The notes under the pieces are model-generated. The model did not search any database, was not told the DNA's origin, and saw nothing but the letters and a program-made list of their open reading frames with translations. A program made the translations under genes and the position numbers. Below are positions 44,188 through 55,285 of a stretch of DNA of 64,000 nucleotides, piece after piece. Position 1 is the first letter of the stretch; each line of letters starts with the position of its first letter. The stretch is from Camellia lanceoleosa (Eukaryota; Streptophyta; Magnoliopsida; Ericales; Theaceae), in the NCBI GenBank assembly GCA_025200525.1, contig CM045761.1, forward strand, positions 45,764,190-45,828,189, in the 5' to 3' direction.

Positions 44188-45264
44188 GTCAGTAGAGCTC
44201 TTACTAGAGCTCTAAATCACTACTTAGGATGACAAATTGATTGAGAAACCACATGGAATTGATAGATGACACACTGGTGATGAGCTCGAGTACAAATAGC
44301 ATAGTAAGTGTTGGTAATCAAAACAAAGATAAAAGTGGAAGAAAGTTGGTAAGCGAAGAAAATGGACGGAAAATAAGAAGGGAGGAAAAAAAAATCAATA
44401 TTAAGGTGAGTTATATTATATTTTGAATAATCATAAAATTATTTTATTATTTTATGAATTATTTTATGCAAATCATTTTTTTTTAAATTAGCATCACAAT
44501 TATATTATTTATTTTATGAACCCTTTTCGCTTAAAAATAGAAACCCATGGATAAAACTGTTTATTAAATGTGTTTTGGAATAATTATTTTGTAAGTATCA
44601 CCACAGAGGTCCTATGCCTTGGGGGATTTCAATAATCATTGGCTCTCTGATTAGTCACTTTAGTAACTCTCTGATGATCCCACGCCTTGGGGGACTTAAA
44701 AAATCATTGACCCTCTGATTAGTCACTTTGTAACCCTCTGCTTATTATGGATCCATTGACCCTCTGTTCTGCTCTGTACTATGATTATGGTTATTTCGTT
44801 TATATAATTCCTAGATTATATGTCTGTTATTTAAAACAATTGATTTATTCAAACCAAACAATTTCACTGTTTAGCCTAAATAATTATCCATGGTGATTTG
44901 TGTACCCTTATACTCTTAGTATAATATTTATCATTCTACCATGTGCTTATAGTTGTTAAACCCCTTTTCAGGTGAAGAAACCTGAGGAGGAATTGTTTTA
45001 CCTCTCAAACCAAGATCCTGACTTGAGTTGAATATCGTTTTTTTTCTTTTTTTGGTGTTTACTTGTAATTATTAACTAGGTCATGTTACATCAATAAAAG
45101 TTCTCATGTATACCTTAGACATTTATATGCACTTTTTATTTATTTATTTTATCTTGCTGCATTATTTAATTTGTTAAATCTAAAATAAAAACCTTGTTAG
45201 CTTTAGAATTAAAGAATTTAGCTAGTTGTGAATCCAACCCAAGTATCAAGGTTGGGTCGTGACA
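44188..45264 (+). repeat. 3' LTR of the chromovirus, 5'-truncated
   Basis: Matches 60692-61786 and the ends of 4457-9901. It begins inside the right end of the Mutator-like MITE seen whole at 60175-60739 and ends GTCGTGACA before CCAAG. The TATA position reads TACAAATAG (44291-44299). Confidence 0.88.
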
Positions 45265-45812
45265 CCAAGATTGTAGTGTAGTTTCAAATTTATGTTGTGT
45301 GATTCTAATATAATGAATCATGAGTTGATAAATTGCAAATCAATCAAAGGGAATAAAGAAGATAAATATATATATATATATAAACTTAACAAATACTATA
45401 AATAAAATAAAAATAAAATAAAAAATTTCATACAGTTTTAAAATTTTAGAGATCCTGGCATTGAAAGTCTATTCAGTAATTTTATTTTTTTTATTTTTAG
45501 ATTAACTATTACTCAGCAAGTTAAGAATTATAAAAATAAAAATAAAAAAGTTGAGATTTAGAAAAAATATTTGTGGTTGGATTGTGTGTGTCAGTGTTTA
45601 GTTGGAAATGGACTAAAAAACAAAAATTAAAAAGTGAAGAGGCACGGGTGTCATGTGTCGTGAGGTGAATCAACTTTTCAGCTAAGAACAAAAAAAGAAA
45701 AAATGAAAAGTCAAGGAATACGTGACCCATGGTCTTGAGTAATTCCGACCCTACTTACGCGGATATGTTTTTATAATTTTATTAATTATATATTTATAAT
45801 TTATAATTTTTT
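45265..45812. other. 3' flank of the chromovirus (duplicated at 61787-63460)
   Basis: Starts CCAAGATTGTAGTGTAG and includes AGTTAAGAATTATAAAAATA and GTTGAGATTTAGAAAAAATA, all repeated after the second LTR copy. No gene. The (TA)n run at 45366-45381 is a microsatellite. Confidence 0.8.
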
Positions 45813-45817
45813 ATTTC

Positions 45818-46404
45818 TGATGATACAGTTCGTTCCCGGTGGATGGGCTGGACCGATCCAAGTTCTTCGAGTCCACGTCCGGGTGGCGGAGCCCACCAGA
45901 TGACCTGTAAGTAAGTTCAGTGGGGAACGGGGTAGTCCCCCAGCGAACCCTTCGACGAGCAAGTTAGCAAGTAGGAAAGGAGATGAAGTATGTAGAGAGA
46001 GATTAGAGATAGAAAAGCTTAACCTTCTTCTTGTCTTCGATGCTTGCTTATATCCTTTGGTAATCATTTCACTGTCCCTTCCGACATGCCCCTCCCGAAA
46101 AGCTTTGTGTTGTAGCTTGCCTGTCTGAGGTAAGGGGTATTGCCGTTCGACGGGAGGTGTTGTCGCAATAAATGCTGTGATGGGCTGCATTAATGGTGAT
46201 GTGTTGTGGCAATAACTTTGCAGATCTTTGTCTGCTGATGTGGCCTGTCCTACACCTGCCATATGTCCGAATGCCATTGGCCCTTCATGTCCAGTTGGCC
46301 TCCAGCTGTTATGGACTTTACCAACCGGGTTATGCAATGGGGTCCAAATGATGGGCTTGGGTTTGTTCGTTGTGGGCTATGGCCTTTATGGGCCTAGCCA
46401 TGTC
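45818..46404 (-). repeat. 3' LTR of the - strand Tat element
   Basis: On - it begins TGACATGGCTAGG and ends CTGTATCATCA; 587 bp. It matches the other LTR except for single changes and one rearranged patch (46085-46150). Just outside on -, GGGAATGGGGAACTAC is a plausible purine tract. Confidence 0.9.
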
Positions 46405-46489
46405 AGTAGTTCCCCATTCCCGAGTGCAGCTTCAGTCCAACAAAGGGAATAGTAATGAGGAAGATGTGCCCGGCTGTCGGGGGGGGTCG

Positions 46490-46990
46490 AGTTAGCGGAC
46501 CGAGCGGGAAAGGATCTGACTGCGAGGGGAGCCGAGTGGGAGGGGCGACCGTGAGGTGGGCCAAGTGGGAGAACCGACCGCGAGGAGAGCCGGGTGGGAG
46601 GGGCGACCGTGAGGTGGGCTGAGTGGGAGGACCGACCGCGAGGAGTGCCGACCGCGAGGGCGGCCTAGCGGGAAGGCCGAGTGGGAGGATCGACCGCGAG
46701 AAGTGCCGACCACGAGGGGAGCTGAGTGGGAGGGCCGACTGCGAGGAGTGCCGACCGCGAGGGCGGCCTAGCGGGAAGGCCGATCGCGAAGCTTGCCGAC
46801 CGCGAGGGTAGCCTAGCGGGAAGGCCGATCGCGAAGCTTGCTGACCGCAAGGGTGGCCGATCGCGAGGAGTGCCGATCATGGCCGCATGAGGTGGCCGAA
46901 GCGGCCATGGGGTGCCGACCGCGAGGGCGGCCTAGCGGGAAGGCCGATCGCGAGGGGGTTGCCGAGCGGGAGGGCGCGGGGCTCAACAGG
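46490..46990. repeat. GC-rich GACCGCGAGG minisatellite
   Basis: Built from CCGACCGCGAGG and GTGGGAGG-type words. A 56-bp unit (GAGCCGAGTGGGAGGGGCGA and on) repeats at 46531 and 46587; later units with GGCGGCCTAGCGGGAAGG recur at about 46652, 46762, 46810 and 46927. It is strikingly GC-rich against an AT-rich background and lies between the LTR and the start of the opposite-strand ORF. Confidence 0.9.
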
Positions 46991-46999
46991 CGGCGTGTC

Positions 47000-47364
47000 A
47001 CATGATGATTTGAAGTGGAAAAGACCGGAGAAGGTGGGGGGCAATCCATCCCGGCCATACACGTGGCAATATCGTGGGGGGTAAGTTAAACGTTGGAGCA
47101 GAAACGAAACGATAGGTCATGATGGGTTTGAAAAGACAGTTTTGGCGGATGATTTGAAAAGTTTTCAAACTGGCGACAATTAATTGCGATCCTTGGAATA
47201 CAGGCAAACAGTGGGCTTTTGGCGTCGTGTGATTCACCTACCTGTTTACAAAAAACCAAAACATTCCAAGTCTTACTTCATTTGTTGCTCACGATACACC
47301 GTTACAACACTTCTTCAATTTTCTGGCACCTGCATTAGAAGCAATTCGTAGACACAGCTTAGAA
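47000..47364 (+). other. region upstream of the opposite-strand ORF
   Basis: Non-coding and lower in GC than the minisatellite. It includes ACAAAAAACCAAAACATTCC and ends at AGAAATGGCT. If the ORF had its own promoter it would lie here or in the minisatellite; no clear TATA box is seen. Confidence 0.4.
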
Positions 47365-49778
47365 ATGGCTCAGGAAGACACTACGATTGTCAGGGTAGAT
47401 CCGCTTGGGGAGGATGATGCTATAGAGCTGGCGCGGCAGTATAGGATGGAGAGGGCGGGGGAAACGGTTGCGCGATTCCGTAATTCCACCGTGATAGCAG
47501 CTGCGAAGCCAATCAGCTAAGTGGAACCGGACCACTGGCACACAAAGGCGAATAAATCGACGGTGACTGCAGCGGATTTGGAGGCTATTCATGAAAAGTA
47601 CCAAATTCAGATGGAGGTGGAGTTATTGCTGCCGTCATCAACAGAGAGGCCGTCTGACGCCCGACCAGGAGAGTTTTCCCTGTACAAGGAGGCTCTAAAG
47701 GGTGGACTGAGGTTGCCACTCCTCAAGTGGTAGTGGACGTGCTCAACCGGCTAGAGGTAGCGCCGGGCCAGCTGATGCCCAACGCATGGAAGATCCTGCT
47801 GGCCTGTGCAAGCACATGGCCGAAAGCGACTGGAGGGGAGGCCATGACAGTAGATGAATTTTTCACCTGCTATAAAGCCTCAGGACAACAAGAGACGTGG
47901 GTCACCTTGCAGGCAGTAATGGGGAAGGGGTTGGTGACGGGGCTGCCGTCGTCAATCAAGGGGTGGCGACCAAGGTGGTTCTATGTGTCTGCCAATGGGG
48001 GGCCTGGGGTGCGCACCATCTGGAAAGTGCCCATCAGGTCGATGGAGGCGAGATTGGGGGCAGTGACAGAAGAGAAGGTGAAGAGGGTGAAGGAGTAGAA
48101 GGAGAGAGAGAAGGTCAAATGGGACGAGCTCGTTCAACCGTCCGCATTGTTCAAGGCAGGGTTGGAGCCACTGCCGACCGGTGCTGACCTCGACCAAGCA
48201 GAGTTGGAAGCGAGGAGGGAAGCTCAGGAGGCAAAGGATCAGGCCATCTTATCCAAGGCCAAAAAGTTTAAGGAAGCGCAAGAAGGCCGACCGGCGCAAC
48301 CGATCGCGCGGGAGAGGATCCGACCGAGCCCAAGGCCACTGGGCGGCAAGGATCTAAGCAGTTTCGAGCCTCGACCGCCCCCAGTTGATCCTGTGAAGGA
48401 ACAGGCGAGAAGGGAGGGGGAGGCTCTGAAGAAGAAGAAGAAGAGAAGTGGCCCAGAGGAGGCCGCAGATGAGCCTGGGTCCAAGAAAGCCAAGTTGGGT
48501 CCAGTTGGGATGGAGGCTCTTGTGGCCAAGGATACCGCAAAGGTGGTGAGGGCCATCCCAACGGTAGAGGTTATGGAGATGGCCCCAGCAATACAAGTAG
48601 GAGTTGGGGTGGCTGGGGCTGAGCCAAGTGGTAAGGAACAGACCCAAAGGGGCCTCACATCCCAAGAAGGAGAAATCGGTGTAGCCACAGCAATCTACCA
48701 TGCCCGTGCAGTGGTGGGACGGTTGGAGGGAGAAGAAGGCCCAGCCAGTGAGTGAGCAGCTGGTGAAGATTGTGGAGGAGGCGACTGCTCGGCATCTAGG
48801 TTGATGAAAGGTGACTTCTTTGAGGGGGTTATGCTCCGCTCAAATGGAGGTAACCACATTGGCAGGAGCCCTTCTGAGGAAGGCGAGGGTTGCCAAGCTA
48901 AAGGCGGAGGAGGCCAAAACTCAGCTCGCCAAGGTGAAGGAGGAGAGGGCAAGCTGGGAGACTGCTCATGCCGATTTGCAAGCGGCCAAGTTGGAGCTAG
49001 AGAACACACGCCGCTAGGTTGTGTCGCTCGAGTTCCAACTGGCTGGCGAGCAGAAGAATGTGGAGGAGGCCCAGAAAGCTTGCGCAGTCGCAGTCGAACG
49101 CCATGAAGAGGCGATGAGCAACAATGAAGAACTAGTCAGGCAAAAAGATGAAGCTGATGTGAAGGTTGACGCTCTGCTCTGCAAAAGGAGTTGGAGGGCG
49201 AGCGTACCAAAGCAATGGAGCAGGAGAAACTGCGAGTTGGAGGCAGAGAGGAAGCAGCGAGTGGAAAGGGAGACTCTGCAGAAGGAGAGGGAAGCAGAGA
49301 GGGCGAGCGCAGCCGCTGAAATGGAGGCTCTACGTAAGGAGCTGGAGGCGAAAAGGACTAAAGCATTCTCTGAGAAGGCGATCCTACAACAAGAGCTGGA
49401 CGAGGAAAGGCGGCGACCGGAAGGGCGGCCTACCCGTCATGCGTTGCGTGATTAATCAATTCAAAGGATTCCTGAATTTCGAGATAGCGATGAATCCGCG
49501 ATGCTTGAGCTTAGGGTGGAATCTGAAATGGGCCATCGAGACGCATCTTGGGAGGTGAGTCTGAGGTCATTGAGAGTTTCCAGCAGTCGGACTTCTATAA
49601 GCACGAAATGGGTGAAATCTTGGGGAGACGGTGGAAGATGTTCAAACGGAGGGCTGAGGAGTTGTTCCCAGAGCTTGACCTGAGTAGTGTTACAATTGGG
49701 GAGGATGATGTGGCCCAGACCCCCTTGGATGAAGGAATTGAAGAAGGAGATCTCGTCTCCAGTGAGGAAGAGGAGTGA
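47365..49778 (+). pseudogene. Transposase_28-like (putative gypsy-type) ORF, antisense to its host element
   Basis: ATG at 47365 starts MAQEDTTIVRVDPLGEDDAI. After a TAA (47518) the same frame runs ADLEAIHEKYQIQMEVELLL, ARPGEFSLYKEALKGGLRLP; a 1-bp shift near 47725 leads to VVDVLNRLEVAPGQLMPNAW and LPSSIKGWRPRWFYVS, the N-terminal signature of the plant putative gypsy-type transposon family (Pfam Transposase_28, recalled). Then come a basic region with KKKKKRS and PGSKKAK (possible nuclear signals), a long coiled coil (48811-49455, with breaks) and an acidic end EEGDLVSSEEEE with stop TGA at 49778. A TAG at 48096, a TAG at 49018 and frame changes near 48756 and 49180-49550 disrupt it. Convergent with pol. 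Confidence 0.78.
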
Positions 49779-49839
49779 ATGGGAGATGTGTGTATTTAGG
49801 AGTTTTTGTTGTGTTTTTGTATACACATTGTAACTGTGT

Positions 49840-50450
49840 TTTGTTGTTTTTTTTTTTTTTTGAAGTACTGTAGTGGACTGATGTACATATTTCTGAATAA
49901 ATAAAATTTCCTTTGAGTTTCTATGATTCGATTGTGTTTGCTTATGTATAAGTCATACAGAGGTATAATAAAAATCCAATATTGAGTAAAGTTAAAAACT
50001 CCTTTATGCATAGTGAGACTGAACTTGTATAAAAACTTAAGGGGGAGTGGAGTTGAATTAAATAGAAACTTAATGTAGAGCAAAATTGGAGTTGTATGAA
50101 AATTCAGTGAAGTTCAAAGTAATGTTGAAATAGGACTTGTATAAAAATGCAATGCAAAGTAAAGTAAAGGACTCCTTAATGTAGAGTAAAGTTGGACTTG
50201 GATAAATCTTCAATGCAAAGTAAAGAACTCCTTAATGCGCAATGTAGGCTGACATGGGACTTGTATAAAAATTCACGCTAGATGGTGGGGGAAATAATCT
50301 GATTAGTAAATGAAACATGTGAAAGCATCTTTGGAATTTGACTAAGTAAAGGGTGGTGTAAAAACTTTGATCTGGAATCGTGACTGTCAAAGGAAAGTAA
50401 GGAACTCCTTAATGCGCAATGTAAATCTTATTAAGGATATAATTATGGAG
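49840..50450. repeat. degenerate ~60-90 bp repeats between ORF and integrase
   Basis: AACTCCTTAATG-AATGTA with GACTTGTATAAAAA recurs at about 49998, 50170, 50228 and 50405. Loose periodicity; marks the spot where integrase ends abruptly. A T-run at 49846-49861 starts the block. Confidence 0.6.
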
Positions 50451-50452
50451 TG

Positions 50453-53400
50453 TCACTTGGTGGCAAGGGGTTCTGCTTCGGCCCACTTGGTGAAATAATC
50501 AATGGCAACAATCGCGAACTTGGTCTGGCCTCGGTCGGTGGGAAGCGGACCAATTAGATCGATCCCCCATTTGACGAATAGGTACGGGCTGCAGAGCGTA
50601 ATCAGTTCAGTGGGAGAGCATGGGAGATGTTGGCAAAGTGCTGGCACTTATCACATTTGAGGACGAAATCAGTGGCATCTTGATTGAGGGTCGGCCAGAA
50701 ATAACCAGTACGGAGTATTTTGTGGGCCAAAGACCTGCCGCCCGAATGATTGCCACAAATGCCCTCATGGATTTCTTGCATTACATAGGTTGCTTGAGTT
50801 GAGTTGAGGCATCGCAGATATGGTCGTGAAAAGCCACGTTTATACAAGATGCCATCGACCAGGACGTAGTTAGACGATCGAGTCCTGACCTTGGCGGCCT
50901 GCTGTTGGTCGTCTGGGAGTTCTCCTATTGTCAAAAATTGGATGATGTCGGATGCCCAGGGCATGGATTCATGTTGGAGGAATTGCACCTCGTGTGGGTC
51001 GGGTGAGACGGCCGGATGAGTCAGATATTCAAGGCGGACTCCGTGGCTGAGGTCGGATTGATCTGCAGAGGCTAACTGAGCCATCTCATCTGCTTTGGAG
51101 TTTTCCCCGCGGGGTATGTGCTTGATCTGGAAAGTGTTGAAAAGACGAACGAGAGGGAGCGCCATGTCCCTGTAAGCCCGCATTGTGCCATCCTTGGCAT
51201 CGAATTCCCCCATAATCTGACCGACGATGAGTTGGGAGTCACTGAACACTCGGAGGTGGCTGACACCAATATCCTTGGCCAGGCGGAGTCCTGCTATCAA
51301 TGCTTCATATTCGGCCTCATTGTTGCTGGCCTCAAACAAGAGACGGAGAGCGCATTTGAAATAACCACCTTCAGGGGAAGTGAGGATGAGGCCAGCCCCA
51401 TTACCTTCCCTCCAGGATGACCCGTCGACGTTGAGAATCCAATAATGGGGGTCTTCTGGTTCGGTAGGAGTTGGTAGGGGTGGGGGGTGGTGGTTGGGGT
51501 GAGGTTGGTGAATTCTAGGATGAAGTCGGCGATGGCCTGTCCCTTGATTGCTGTGCGAGGGTGGTAGGAGATGTCAAACTGGCTGAGTTCCACCGACCAC
51601 TGCATAAGTCGGCCAGAGAGCTCGGGTTGTTGCATGACCTTCTTCAGGGGCTGGTCGGTGAGGACCACTATGGAATGGGCCTGGAAATAAGGACGAAGTC
51701 GTCTGGAGGCGGTGACCAAAGCTAGGGACAACTTTTCTAGCAGTGGGTAATTTTGCTCCGCCCCCCTGAGAGCTCGACTGATGTAGTAGGCCGGCCGTTG
51801 GACTGAGCCGTCTTCCCTGATAAGAGCTGCACTGACAGCAGTGTTCGATACAACTAAATAGAGGAAGAAGGGCTCGCCCGTAACTGCCTGTGAAAGAAGG
51901 GTGGGATTGGCCATGCATTGCTTTAACTGCTGAAAAGCCTTTTCGGATTCAACTGTCCATTCAAAGGTTTGCCGAAGAACTTTGAAAAATGGTAGGCACT
52001 TATCTGTTACGCGGGAAATGAAGCGGTTAAGGGCCGCCACTCTGCCGGTGAGTCTTTGAACTTCTTTAACAGTTTTGGGTGACTGCATCTCCATCAGGGC
52101 TTTGATCTTTTCAGGGTTGGCCTCAATGCCGCGTTGACTGACCATAAATCCCAAGAACTTTCCAGATCCTACGCCAAAAGCGCACTTCTCTGGGTTGAGC
52201 TTCATCTGATACTTGCGGAGGGTGGCAAAGGTCTCTCGTAGGTCGGTCAGATGGTCAGTGGAGAGTTTGCTCTTGACTAGCATGTCGTCCACATACACTT
52301 CCATGTTCCGACCAATTTGATGGTGGAAAACGGCATTGACTAGCCGTTGGTAAGTGGCCCCAGCATTCTTTAGTTCGAACGGCATTACACAGTAGTGGTA
52401 TGTACCTCGGTTGGTAATGAATGATGTGTGTTCCCGATCGGTTGAGTGCATCATGATTTGGTTGTACCCGGAGAAAGCATCCATGAAGCTGAGCATTTGG
52501 TGGCCGGCCATGGCGTCGACCAATAGATCTATGAGGGGGAGTGGATAGCTATCTTTAGGGCAAGCTTGGTTCAGGTCAGAGTAATCGACGCAGAGTCGCC
52601 ACTTGCCATTGTTCTTGTGGACCAGAACCACATTGGACAGCCACTTAGGATAGTCCACATTTAGGATGAATTGAGCCTCAAGGAGTTTGTCGACTTCTGC
52701 GGCGATGAGGTTATAGCGCTCTGGGTGGAAAATACGCTGCTTTTGTTTGTGAGGTCGGAAATGAGGTTCGATGCTGAGGCGGTGAGTTATGAAGGTGGGG
52801 TCAATGCCTGGCATGTCTGAGTGGGTCCAAGCAAAGACGTCATTGTACTCGGTCAAAAGGGTAGTAAGATCGGATTTCGCTTGTGAGGGTAGTTGGCTGC
52901 CGATCTTTGCAGTTTTCAATGGGTTGGTGGGGTCAATTGGGACCTCAAGGAGCTCCTCCACTGGTTCTCCCCTGACCAGCTCGTCCTCATCCCGGACGTC
53001 AAGTCCTACGATGATCATTGCCTCCTTCAACTTGACTTCTTTAAGTGAAGTGACATAACACTCCCTGGCCACGGTCTGCTCTCCTCTGACTGTTCTGACC
53101 CCGAGATCGGTGGGAAACTTGAGGGCAAGATGATAGGTGGATGTGATGGCTTGGAAAGCGTTTAGGGCGGTGCGGCCAATGATGATGTTGTAGACGGATG
53201 GGCAATCGACCACAAGGAAGGTGAGCAACTTCGTGGCCTGCCGTGGGTATTCGCCGATGGTGATGGGAAGGTCAATGGAGCCAATGGATGTCACACGGTC
53301 GCCAGTGAAGCCGACTAGGGGGGTTTGGAGTGGAGACAAGCTTTCTTCCCCAATCTTGAGCTGGTGGAAGCAGTTGAGAAAGATGATGTCTGAAGAGCTG

Positions 53401-53700
53401 CCGTTGTCGATGAGAACTCGTCTGACCTTGTAATTGGAGAGGATGGCCGTGGGTAACGGATGCCAGCACAATCGGCGTCCGTAAAGGTGATGGGCTCTGC
53501 TCACTGTTTGGGCTGTTTGGAAGGTCGGTCTCTGATGGCGATCGCTTTGTCTGAGCTCGCCATATTTTTCTCGCCCGCCTCTCGAGCCGAACGGGATGGT
53601 CCCCCGTAGGCAAGTCCACCTGAAATAACTTTGATTTCACCAACAGGCGGGGGTAGGTTACCTTGTGGTCGAAGCTGTTGTGGAGGTCGATCATGGCCTT
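50453..53700 (-). pseudogene. protease, reverse transcriptase, RNase H and truncated integrase of the - strand Tat element
   Basis: On -: protease with VRRVLIDNGSSSDIIF (DNG triad usual in Tat), RT from about 52690 (NNGKWRLCVDYSDLNQACPK, SFMDAFSGYNQIMM, EVYVDDMLVKSK with YVDD at 52295-52284, KCAFGVGSGKFLGF), RNase H with NNEAEYEALIAGLRLAKD and HIPRGENSKADEMAQLA, then integrase HH-CC (EIHEGICGNHSGG; VLKCDKCQHFANI) and the start of the core (FAIVAIDYFTKWAEAEPLATK). The core stops there at 50453, leaving only the first catalytic Asp. Frame changes occur near 51340 and 50640. One frame of 735 codons (53504-51297) is open, so decay is recent compared with the chromovirus. Confidence 0.92.
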
Positions 53701-53707
53701 GATTTGG

Positions 53708-55183
53708 TTAAACTGGCCGCCGTGGTGGGTTGTGCCGGCGATTGTCTCTGTGGGGTTCGGGTCTTTGCCTTTGCTGAGGGCGGGTGTTGGTGAACCGGCT
53801 TAGGCGTCCCTGGCGAATGAGGGTCTCCACCTGATCCTTGAGGTTGATGTAGTCGTCAGTGTTATGGCCATGGTCCTGATGGAAACGGCAATATTTGGAC
53901 TGGTTTTTTCGGTTGGAAGGGTTCCGCGGAGGTGGAGGCCATTTGAGGGAATAGTCCCGTTGGATCTGATTGAGGACATGTTCCATGGGAGAATTGAGGG
54001 GTGTATATCGCTCGAACCGACCGGGCGGTCGGGCTGGTGCCTTCCGATCGGCACGAGGGGGTCAGTCTGTATAGTGGGGTGTTTGGCTATGATATTAGGC
54101 GTTTTTGGATTTTGAGTCTTTTCTCTTTTCTCTTGGGGTCGAGTTTTTAGCTGTTGGATCCTGCCGAGCTGCTAGTGAGTCCTCGGCATTCATGTACTTT
54201 TGGGCTTTGGAGACAAGGACTGCCATTGAGGTCGGGGGATTTTTAGAGAGGGAGAAAAGGAAATCAGACGCTCGCAGACCGACCATGAAAGCTGTGAGGA
54301 TGACCTTGTCGTCATTTTCTGCAACTTGTAGGGCTTCGGTGTTGAAGCGAGTAACGAAGCTGCGTAGTGATTCCCCGTCGGTTTGACGGATATTAAGGAG
54401 TTGGGTGGCCGGGCGTCGCTGACGCTGGGCTCCGATAAAATGGCTCAGAAAAGAATCACTGAGATGTTGGAAGGTGGAGACAGAGTCTGGTGGTAGCTGG
54501 CTAAACCACAGCCGAGCCGACCCCTTCAGAGTCACGGGAAAGGCCCGGCACATGATTTTGTCCGGGAATGCATGGAGAATCATGAGGGTGCGGTAGGTCT
54601 CCAGGTGGTCGACGGGGTCGGTCGTTCCGTCGAAGGAGTCGATGATGGGCATTTTAAATTTGGCGGGAAGGGGTTTGTCTCGGATGGAGGCGACAAATGG
54701 TGAGTTTGCCGTAGTGGAAGGCTTATGTTGGATATTCTGCATAACCCCTTGGAGCTGAAGCTTCATGGCTCGGAGTTCAGCGTCCCAAAGGGGGGTGTTG
54801 TCGCCACCGGAGGGAGGTAAGTGTTGGACACTGCTGGCTTCTCCCTCAGGAGGTGGTGTTACGACTGATGGATGTGGGGGTGGAGGTGGTGGATTTACGT
54901 GTGGGTTAGGAGGTTGTAAAACTCCCGAGTTAGGTGGATTGGGTTGTGGGACAGTATGGCTCGGAGTTTGCTCTAGATGTGGGGGAATATCTGGAGGTGG
55001 CGGTAGAGGAATGGGGAGGTTTCTTTGGAGCAGAGCATTTATTAAGGCCTGGTTTTGCTCGGCCATGCGGTTGATGCTGTTAGTAAGTTCAATGAAGTAT
55101 TGTGGTGGGTCGTTTGGATTGGGAGGGTTGGTTTGATGATCGGCAGTATTATGGTGGAAAGCCATGGATCTAGTCGTGACCAT
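53708..55183 (-). pseudogene. gag of the - strand Tat element
   Basis: I place the start at MVTTRSMAFHHNTADHQ (ATG 55183-55181), inside the longer open frame that runs into the LTR. A Pro-rich linker (PLPPPPDIPPHLEQ) precedes the capsid-like part: LPAKFKMPIIDSFDGTTDPV, FPVTLKGSARLWFSQLPPDS, FLSHFIGAQRQRRPATQLLN. The frame stops at 54095 (DSKSKNA); the next part is in another frame and contains CRFHQDHGHNTDDYINLK, the zinc-knuckle-like end typical of Tat gag, up to about 53708. The shift at about 54090-54050 breaks the protein. Confidence 0.88.
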
Positions 55184-55265
55184 ACACTTGACGGGTGAGG
55201 TGAAAAGGTTACTGGAACAGGGTCTCGGCGGCAGTGAACACAACTGGCGCACGGACAAACCAAGG

Positions 55266-55283
55266 TTCCCACAGACGGCGCCA
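55266..55283 (-). other. primer-binding site of the - strand Tat element
   Basis: TGGCGCCGTCTGTGGGAA on -, two bases inside the 5' LTR end. I do not assign the tRNA. Confidence 0.8.
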
Positions 55284-55285
55284 AC

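Larger units (their letters stand above)
4457..45264 (+). mobile_element. Ty3/gypsy chromovirus (Tekay/Del type), nested and decayed
   Basis: LTR start TGTGACA at 4457 and LTR end GTCGTGACA at 45264 are flanked by the same 5-bp duplication CCAAG (4452-4456; 45265-45269). The order along + is 5' LTR, tRNA-iMet primer site (9906), gag remnant, then protease (38290), reverse transcriptase-RNase H (38750-40250), integrase (40260-40994 and 43722-44187) and a truncated 3' LTR. The protein text is of the chromovirus type, and the duplicated copy at 59664-59837 preserves the C-terminal chromodomain, which in this lineage guides integration. Four later insertions interrupt it: 5338-9332, the Tat fragment holding the Ogre-like element (about 10950-38284), and 40995-43716. 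Many stops and an internal deletion make it inactive. Confidence 0.88.

Noticed and set aside
40990..45269. Common CCAAG flank as evidence that LTR E and the chromovirus inserted as one unit
   Set aside because: The two duplications are at different positions; the LTR E site lies inside integrase and is empty in the duplicate. The shared pentamer is coincidence.
48239..48701. Minus-strand ORFs opposite the Transposase_28-like gene
   Set aside because: Compositional shadows; no domain and no match with family text.
47365..49778. Host gene coding for a Lys/Glu-rich coiled-coil nuclear protein
   Set aside because: It lies inside the LTR boundaries of the minus-strand element, has the N-terminal signature of a transposon-associated family, and is broken.
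54765..55136. Gly-rich plus-strand ORF
   Set aside because: Shadow of the Pro-rich linker of gag on the opposite strand.
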